Of a stretch of 25,878 bases of DNA, positions 22,168-25,878 are shown one piece after another. The notes beneath the pieces are model-generated. The model was not told the origin of the DNA, did not search any database, and saw only the letters and a list, made by a program, of their open reading frames with translations. The DNA is from DATGLE01 sp035294325. Lineage in GTDB: Bacteria > Chloroflexota > Ktedonobacteria > Ktedonobacterales > Ktedonobacteraceae. The translations under genes were made by a program, and so were the position numbers. The stretch lies in NCBI GenBank assembly GCA_035294325.1, contig DATGLE010000103.1, forward strand, positions 1-25,878, read 5' to 3'. Numbering within the stretch: position 1 is the stretch's first letter; every line of letters begins with the position of its first letter.

Positions 22168-22177
22168 GATTCTCAAT

Positions 22178-22247
22178 AGAGATAGGATCAGTGTAAGAGA
22201 TAGGATCAGTGTAGGAGCGCGTGCGCTCCTACACTGATCCTGTCTCT
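22178..22247. terminator. 25-bp hairpin with duplicated left arm, between convergent genes (H11)
   Basis: Arms 22196-22220 and 22223-22247 pair with one wobble; the apex is GGAGCGC/GCGCTCC. The first 18 bases of the left arm (AGAGATAGGATCAGTGTA) are repeated exactly just before it (22178-22195). The right arm contains the stop codon of the minus-strand methyltransferase. It probably terminates both genes. Confidence 0.75.
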
Positions 22248-23115
22248 ATTGTTTCTCCCCCCACGCTGTGAGCAGTAGCCAGATCCCCCGAAAATCATCC
22301 TGCATCATATCGAATTGCATCTGCTCATAGAGCTGCTCAATCTCCTGCTTTGTTGTAATCCCTGCGTGAACTATCGCTGGCTGGAACAACTGAAAGAGTA
22401 CCTGAGCATCTTTGGCAAAGCCGAAATGTGCCTTTGTGCCGGCCGAGTAGTCGATTACATGTGGCACCAGCCTGACATCCTTGCATCCGGCCTCTTCAAC
22501 AAGACTTTTCAGCGTGGGTAAAACGCCTGTGAAGCGCCCGGTCTGAGAAAACCCTCCCTGCATTTTGATGAACTGGCAGATCATCTCATTCATCTTCTCA
22601 AGGGCGGCGCTGGTGCTAAAGCACCACCATTCCTGCTCGGTCAGGCGGACGATGCCACCGGGCCGGGTTATGCGTTTGCATTCTTGCATAAGATGCGACC
22701 AGGCGGCACGCGGGAGAAACGTAATAAACCGGGCTGTAACCATATCGAAGGTGTGATCGGGGAAATCCAGCGGCTGAGTAATATCCATGACTCTGAAGTG
22801 AGCGTTATCAAGGCCCTGGACCTGAGCCTGCATGTTTGCATAGTCGATCATCGCCTGGCTGATATCGACCCCCACGACCTCGATATCCGGGTGAGCAAAG
22901 GCTACTTCCTGTGCCCATCCACCGGGGCCGCATCCCAGATCGAGGATGCGCTGAATGCCCGAAAAGTCGTTGGAGCGTTCAGGAAACAACCCGCCCATCT
23001 CCTCAGTGACAAGCTGGTCCTGGTTGAGGAGCCGCCCCATCTCGGCGGCGTTTTCCGGATCAATGAAATAGCTGGCTTCGCCCTTATTCTGGGGCGCCGG
23101 CGTTGGTTGCGTCAT
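22246..23115 (-). CDS. Class I SAM-dependent methyltransferase
   Basis: The 289-residue enzyme has a Rossmann methyltransferase core: motif I ILDLGCGPGGWAQE (57-70), the acidic SAM ribose ligand in VVGVDIS (D84), motif II/III DITQPLDFPDHTFDMV (111-126), and KRITRPGGIVRLTE for the post-IV strand. It resembles UbiE/Methyltransf_25 proteins acting on small molecules; the C-terminal half (about 160-289) is helical and has no signature, so the substrate is unknown. The open frame starts at 23154, but GAAAGGA lies 7 bases before the ATG at 23115. It has its own promoter and appears monocistronic. Confidence 0.88.
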   Translation of the reverse strand: MTQPTPAPQNKGEASYFIDPENAAEMGRLLNQDQLVTEEMGGLFPERSNDFSGIQRILDLGCGPGGWAQEVAFAHPDIEVVGVDISQAMIDYANMQAQVQGLDNAHFRVMDITQPLDFPDHTFDMVTARFITFLPRAAWSHLMQECKRITRPGGIVRLTEQEWWCFSTSAALEKMNEMICQFIKMQGGFSQTGRFTGVLPTLKSLVEEAGCKDVRLVPHVIDYSAGTKAHFGFAKDAQVLFQLFQPAIVHAGITTKQEIEQLYEQMQFDMMQDDFRGIWLLLTAWGEKQ

Positions 23116-23173
23116 AGAAGCGTCCTTTCTTCCTCTGTCTCTTGCTTCAAGCACGCTTAAAGCGATATGGTCT

Positions 23174-23202
23174 ATTTTATCTTAAGCACTGAAGAGATAC
23201 AA
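23174..23202 (-). promoter_or_regulatory. Promoter of the methyltransferase gene
   Basis: On the minus strand TTGTAT (23202-23197) and TAAAAT (23179-23174) are 17 bp apart. Transcription would start near 23167, giving a leader of about 50 bases. It lies in the gap after the kinase gene, so the methyltransferase need not depend on the upstream operon. Confidence 0.6.
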
Positions 23203-23237
23203 TTCATGCAGCCAGAAAATAATATGCTCTCTGGATC

Positions 23238-24026
23238 TCAGAAAAACTCGTCCAGCAGGCGATAGAAGTCCAGCTTCTGCCGGTCAGGCGCTGCCAGGCC
23301 GTATTCCGCGAAGAGCAGCGGCTCCCAGCCAGGCCCGAAATTGTAAGTGAGGCTGCGCGCCGCGAGCGCAAGGTCCTGGTAGCGGTCGGCGATGCCGGCG
23401 CGTCCCCAGTCAATGAGGCCGCTGATGCGCGCTTGCTGCCGGTCGATAAGGATGTTGGGCAGGCAGAAGTCTCCGTGCGTGAAGACCAGATCCTCCGAGG
23501 GTGGACGCGCGCACAGCAATTCTTCGTACAGCTCACTCGCACGCCTCCCCTGGCGCTCCGCATCGAAATCGGCCTCATCGACGAGTCCCTGTTCCACCCG
23601 CTGCCGGGCGGCGGCCAGCTTGCGTTCCAGGCGCTCGTCGAAGGGGCAAGAGGCAATATCGACGCTGTGTACCAGCCGCAGCGCCTGCGCGAGCAGCCGC
23701 ACCAGCCCCGGCATATCCTCACGCCATGCCTGATCACAGGCCATGATCCCATCGATCTCCGAGATCAACAGGTATTCGTGCGTCGCGTCAATGCCGTAGT
23801 AGAGCACGGTGGGCGCCGGTAAACGTCCTCGCAGCCACTCCAGCCGCTCTTTCTCGGCAAGCAGGCTGTTCGGCCCATTGCGCCCATCGATCTTCAGATA
23901 GAGATGGCCGATGCGGAAGACATAGGCAGAGGCGCAACCAGTGGAGTTTACCTGCCATGTCTCCGCACCAATAAGCGCTGCGAGGTCGTGGGGCAGCCGG
24001 CCCCGCCATTCGTCAGGAATTGTCAT
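23238..24026 (-). CDS. Aminoglycoside 3'-phosphotransferase-like kinase
   Basis: The 262-residue protein has the APH fold and the APH(3') signatures: K45 in the nucleotide lobe (LYLKID), the catalytic loop FTHGDFCLPN (182-191, base D186, N191), the metal residue D206 in GLIDWGRAGIADRYQDLALA, and the conserved end FYRLLDEFF. These suggest phosphorylation of an aminoglycoside 3'-hydroxyl, giving resistance to kanamycin-type drugs, though environmental homologues may act on other substrates. The preceding gene ends TGA at 24029 and this ATG (24026) begins 2 bases later; a TTG at 24032 overlaps that stop. Either way translation is coupled to the DUF74-like gene. I see no mobile element, so it looks resident rather than acquired. 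Confidence 0.88.
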   Translation of the reverse strand: MTIPDEWRGRLPHDLAALIGAETWQVNSTGCASAYVFRIGHLYLKIDGRNGPNSLLAEKERLEWLRGRLPAPTVLYYGIDATHEYLLISEIDGIMACDQAWREDMPGLVRLLAQALRLVHSVDIASCPFDERLERKLAAARQRVEQGLVDEADFDAERQGRRASELYEELLCARPPSEDLVFTHGDFCLPNILIDRQQARISGLIDWGRAGIADRYQDLALAARSLTYNFGPGWEPLLFAEYGLAAPDRQKLDFYRLLDEFF

Positions 24027-24028
24027 CT

Positions 24029-24853
24029 TCAATCGTTGAGCAGCAGCGTGAGCGTGGGGGCCGGGACCTCGTGCGTCTCCGAAATGCTGACGACGGCGGT
24101 ACCAATAGCGAAGTATTCGATGACGTGCGAACCCCAGCCGTGGCTGCGCTCACTGATCTGCGTGCCCACCACGCCCTGCGCGCCCAGGCTCACAGCCTCG
24201 GCCTGCATGCGCTCCATCGCCAGTTCGCGCGCGTCGTAAAGCGCCTGGGTGTAGTTGGTCATCTCGACGTTCTGGCCGACCTGCCTGAACCACTGGCCTA
24301 TGCCCTGATGCGAGACGTGATAGACGCAGTTGCCCATGACCATACCTACGGGCCGGTAGCCGGCGCGCAGCAGCGTCCAGAAGTCCTGGCCGGAGAGGTC
24401 CGAGGTGAAGGGCATGCCGTGCCGGTTGCGGAACGGCTGACCGGAACGCGAGCGAATAGCGGTGCCGATAGCGACGAACTCGGCCAGCGCTTCGCCCCAC
24501 TCGTGCTGCGTGACTTCGAGCCGCACGCCGACGATGCCATCGGCCCCAAGCGCGTTCGCCTCTTCCTCCATGCGTGTCATCGCCAGTTCGCGGGCATGAT
24601 ACATGGCCTGTGTCAGTACGTTCATTTCCTGGTTCTGGCTCCAGTTCGCGCGCTGATAGCCGATATGATAGATCGAGCTGCCGACGACCAGTCCGACGGG
24701 ATCGAAACCCGCCTCACGGACCAGCAGGAACTCGTTGATACTGAGATCGCTGGTGAAGAGAGCGGCGTGTTTGGCGTCGCCGTGCATGCGTTGCAGGCGT
24801 TCGCGAGCGTGGGCGGGCAGGTCGTTGCCCTGTGGTGTCATCTGTTGAGACAT
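24029..24853 (-). CDS. Double-domain YbjQ/DUF74-like protein
   Basis: The 274-residue protein is two copies of one domain. Copy A (about 32-134) and copy B (about 148-255) share FTSDLS, an aromatic plus PVGxVxGxxxYH segment, an A[LM]YxARELAMxRM helix, LGAxGxVG and a closing EFVAIGTAI or EYFAIGTAV. This order resembles the YbjQ/DUF74 putative heavy-metal-binding family, in which such domains form oligomeric rings; the resemblance is by eye. No signal peptide or membrane segment is present. AAGGAG precedes the ATG. It is the middle gene of three: 15 bp after its paralogue and overlapping or touching the kinase gene. The function is unknown. Confidence 0.78.
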   Translation of the reverse strand: MSQQMTPQGNDLPAHARERLQRMHGDAKHAALFTSDLSINEFLLVREAGFDPVGLVVGSSIYHIGYQRANWSQNQEMNVLTQAMYHARELAMTRMEEEANALGADGIVGVRLEVTQHEWGEALAEFVAIGTAIRSRSGQPFRNRHGMPFTSDLSGQDFWTLLRAGYRPVGMVMGNCVYHVSHQGIGQWFRQVGQNVEMTNYTQALYDARELAMERMQAEAVSLGAQGVVGTQISERSHGWGSHVIEYFAIGTAVVSISETHEVPAPTLTLLLND

Positions 24854-24868
24854 ATATGCTCCTTCTTC

Positions 24869-25861
24869 TTATTCTTCTCTTAACGTTAATTCCCGCTCCT
24901 GACCGAAGCGCCCCGGGCGAAGATCGGTAAGGGTGAGTGCCGGCTTTGGCGGCGGGATGGTATGCTCTTTTCGCTGCGCGGTGATCGCTGTTCCTATAGC
25001 CATAAAATGAATAGCAAGGTCAAGGAAATAGCGAGTCGGGGAGTTCTCGCGCTCAAGTTCATACTCGATAATCTCGCGGTCACAATCGATATGCATGCCG
25101 ACGACGCCGAATGCCTGCATTCTCTGCGCCATGTCGTGCAGCCGCTGCATCGCCAGGTGGCGCGCGTCGTAGAGCGATTGCGAGAACAGGGTGATCTCCT
25201 GATTCACGCCGCCGCCGCCGAACCAGCCGCGCATCTGTCCCGTAATGTTGCTGCCCAGGCCGGCATAGTATGAGCAGTAGCCGGTGACGACACCCAGCGG
25301 GTAGTAGCCGGCCTGGAGTAGTGTCCAGAATTCCTGGCCGGAGAGATCGCTGAGAAAGGGGCGCTGCGGCAGCGGGGTGTCGGGCAGGCGGATGGCCGTG
25401 CCGACAGCGATATATTCCAGCATGTTCGCTCCCCAATCATAGCCGCGCCTGCTGAAACGCACGCCGATGACGCCGTGCGCCCTCAACAATGCCGCCTCTT
25501 GCTCAAGCCGGCCGAGGGCCAGCACGGCGGCGCGCTGGTGCGCTGCGGAGAGCGTTCCCAGTTCGGTAGCGTGTGGCCCCCAGCTATACTGGCGCGTGTA
25601 TTGCCAGCCGACATGGTAGATCGAGCTGCCCATGACCTGGCTCAATGGCCTGTAGCCCTGCTCGCGCGTCAGCAAGAGTTCGTTAACGCTCAGATCGCTG
25701 GTGAAGAGGGGATGGCTGGCCTCCATCTCTTCGCGCAGGCGCCGCTGAGCGCGCAGGGGTAGACCGCCGGCCTCCAGCGCCTGGCGGCTCTGCTCTGCCT
25801 CCTGTTGGGCCTGAATCTGCCGTTGCTGCTCCTCCGGTGAGGAGCGCTTCCAGAAAGGCAT
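24869..25861 (-). CDS. Longer paralogue of the double-domain YbjQ/DUF74-like protein
   Basis: The 330-residue protein has a charged, glutamine-rich N-terminus (1-48, likely helical) and two domains (about 51-157 and 168-294) matching those of the downstream gene: FTSDLSVNELLLTREQGY, GSSIYHVGWQ, GVIGVRF, EYIAVGTAI in the first; FLSDLSGQEFWTLLQAGY, YDARHLAMQRLHDM, FGVVGMHI and HFMAIGTAI in the second. The second has an insertion with GWFGGGGVN and a longer stretch before the last strand. AAGGAG lies 8 bases before the ATG at 25861. It arose by gene duplication and begins the operon as seen here, although the window ends 17 bp upstream so earlier genes cannot be excluded. Confidence 0.78.
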   Translation of the reverse strand: MPFWKRSSPEEQQRQIQAQQEAEQSRQALEAGGLPLRAQRRLREEMEASHPLFTSDLSVNELLLTREQGYRPLSQVMGSSIYHVGWQYTRQYSWGPHATELGTLSAAHQRAAVLALGRLEQEAALLRAHGVIGVRFSRRGYDWGANMLEYIAVGTAIRLPDTPLPQRPFLSDLSGQEFWTLLQAGYYPLGVVTGYCSYYAGLGSNITGQMRGWFGGGGVNQEITLFSQSLYDARHLAMQRLHDMAQRMQAFGVVGMHIDCDREIIEYELERENSPTRYFLDLAIHFMAIGTAITAQRKEHTIPPPKPALTLTDLRPGRFGQERELTLREE

Positions 25862-25878
25862 AGGAAAAACTCCTTTTT

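Noticed and set aside
20881..22176. 431-codon minus-strand frame across pckA
   Set aside because: Antisense shadow of pckA, which has every family motif on the plus strand.

Overview
The window looks like a chromosomal segment of a high-GC Chloroflexota bacterium, most likely class Ktedonobacteria. I infer this from the Tat-type lipoprotein sugar-binding protein, the secreted protein built of 'DVWAVG...EHWNG' repeats, the short methionyl-tRNA synthetase, and intergenic DNA packed with hairpins and dispersed repeats. No rRNA, tRNA, transposase, phage gene or CRISPR array was seen. Genes lie on both strands and are ordinary chromosomal genes; the unusual material is mostly between them.

Layout. 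1-2932 (+): the tail of an unknown gene, a four-cluster ferredoxin subunit, a Tat-anchored Rieske protein overlapping a small membrane protein, then an HPP-family membrane protein. This looks like part of a membrane redox module. 3269-4639 (+): a zinc alcohol/formaldehyde dehydrogenase with its own promoter and a long leader. 4760-5370: a zinc-ribbon microprotein (-) divergent from a strong promoter driving a short transcript (+) that ends at a clear terminator, a candidate orphan small RNA. 5496-7100: metG. 7290-7707: a frameshifted response regulator. 7881-9032 (-): a secreted seven-repeat propeller protein.

9454-18046 is one functional unit for uptake and breakdown of a sugar or polyol. 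A CUT2 ABC transporter (ATPase, permease, Tat lipoprotein receptor; all -) diverges from a ROK/XylR-type repressor (+). Facing it are an SDR dehydrogenase, a DhnA/LsrF-type class I aldolase and an FGGY kinase (all -, transcribed in that order). The likely flow is import, oxidation to a ketose, phosphorylation, then aldol cleavage. A 25-bp site very like the XylR operator overlaps the -35 of the repressor promoter. The substrate cannot be named from sequence.

19114-20085 (+) is a sigma-70 family factor with an altered -35 recognition helix; 20584-22167 (+) is ATP-type PEP carboxykinase. 22246-25861 (-) holds a methyltransferase with its own promoter and a three-gene operon of two paralogous double-domain YbjQ/DUF74-like proteins translationally coupled to an APH(3')-type kinase.

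Three intergenic repeat systems stand out. First, about ten long hairpins (23-32 bp arms, mostly perfect) have locus-specific stems; most have a GC-rich apex such as TGCGC/GCGCA, and several have shared GC-rich flanking hairpins. Second, a REP-like family has a GTAG foot, a loop related to CTTGC and stems that differ by compensatory changes. Third, 18.1-19.0 kb carries a three-copy repeat with variable cores and a 15-bp tandem array. Several genes need later starts than their longest reading frame (formaldehyde dehydrogenase, ABC genes, FGGY kinase with TTG, sigma factor, pckA, methyltransferase), mostly because a good ribosome-binding site sits inside the longer frame.
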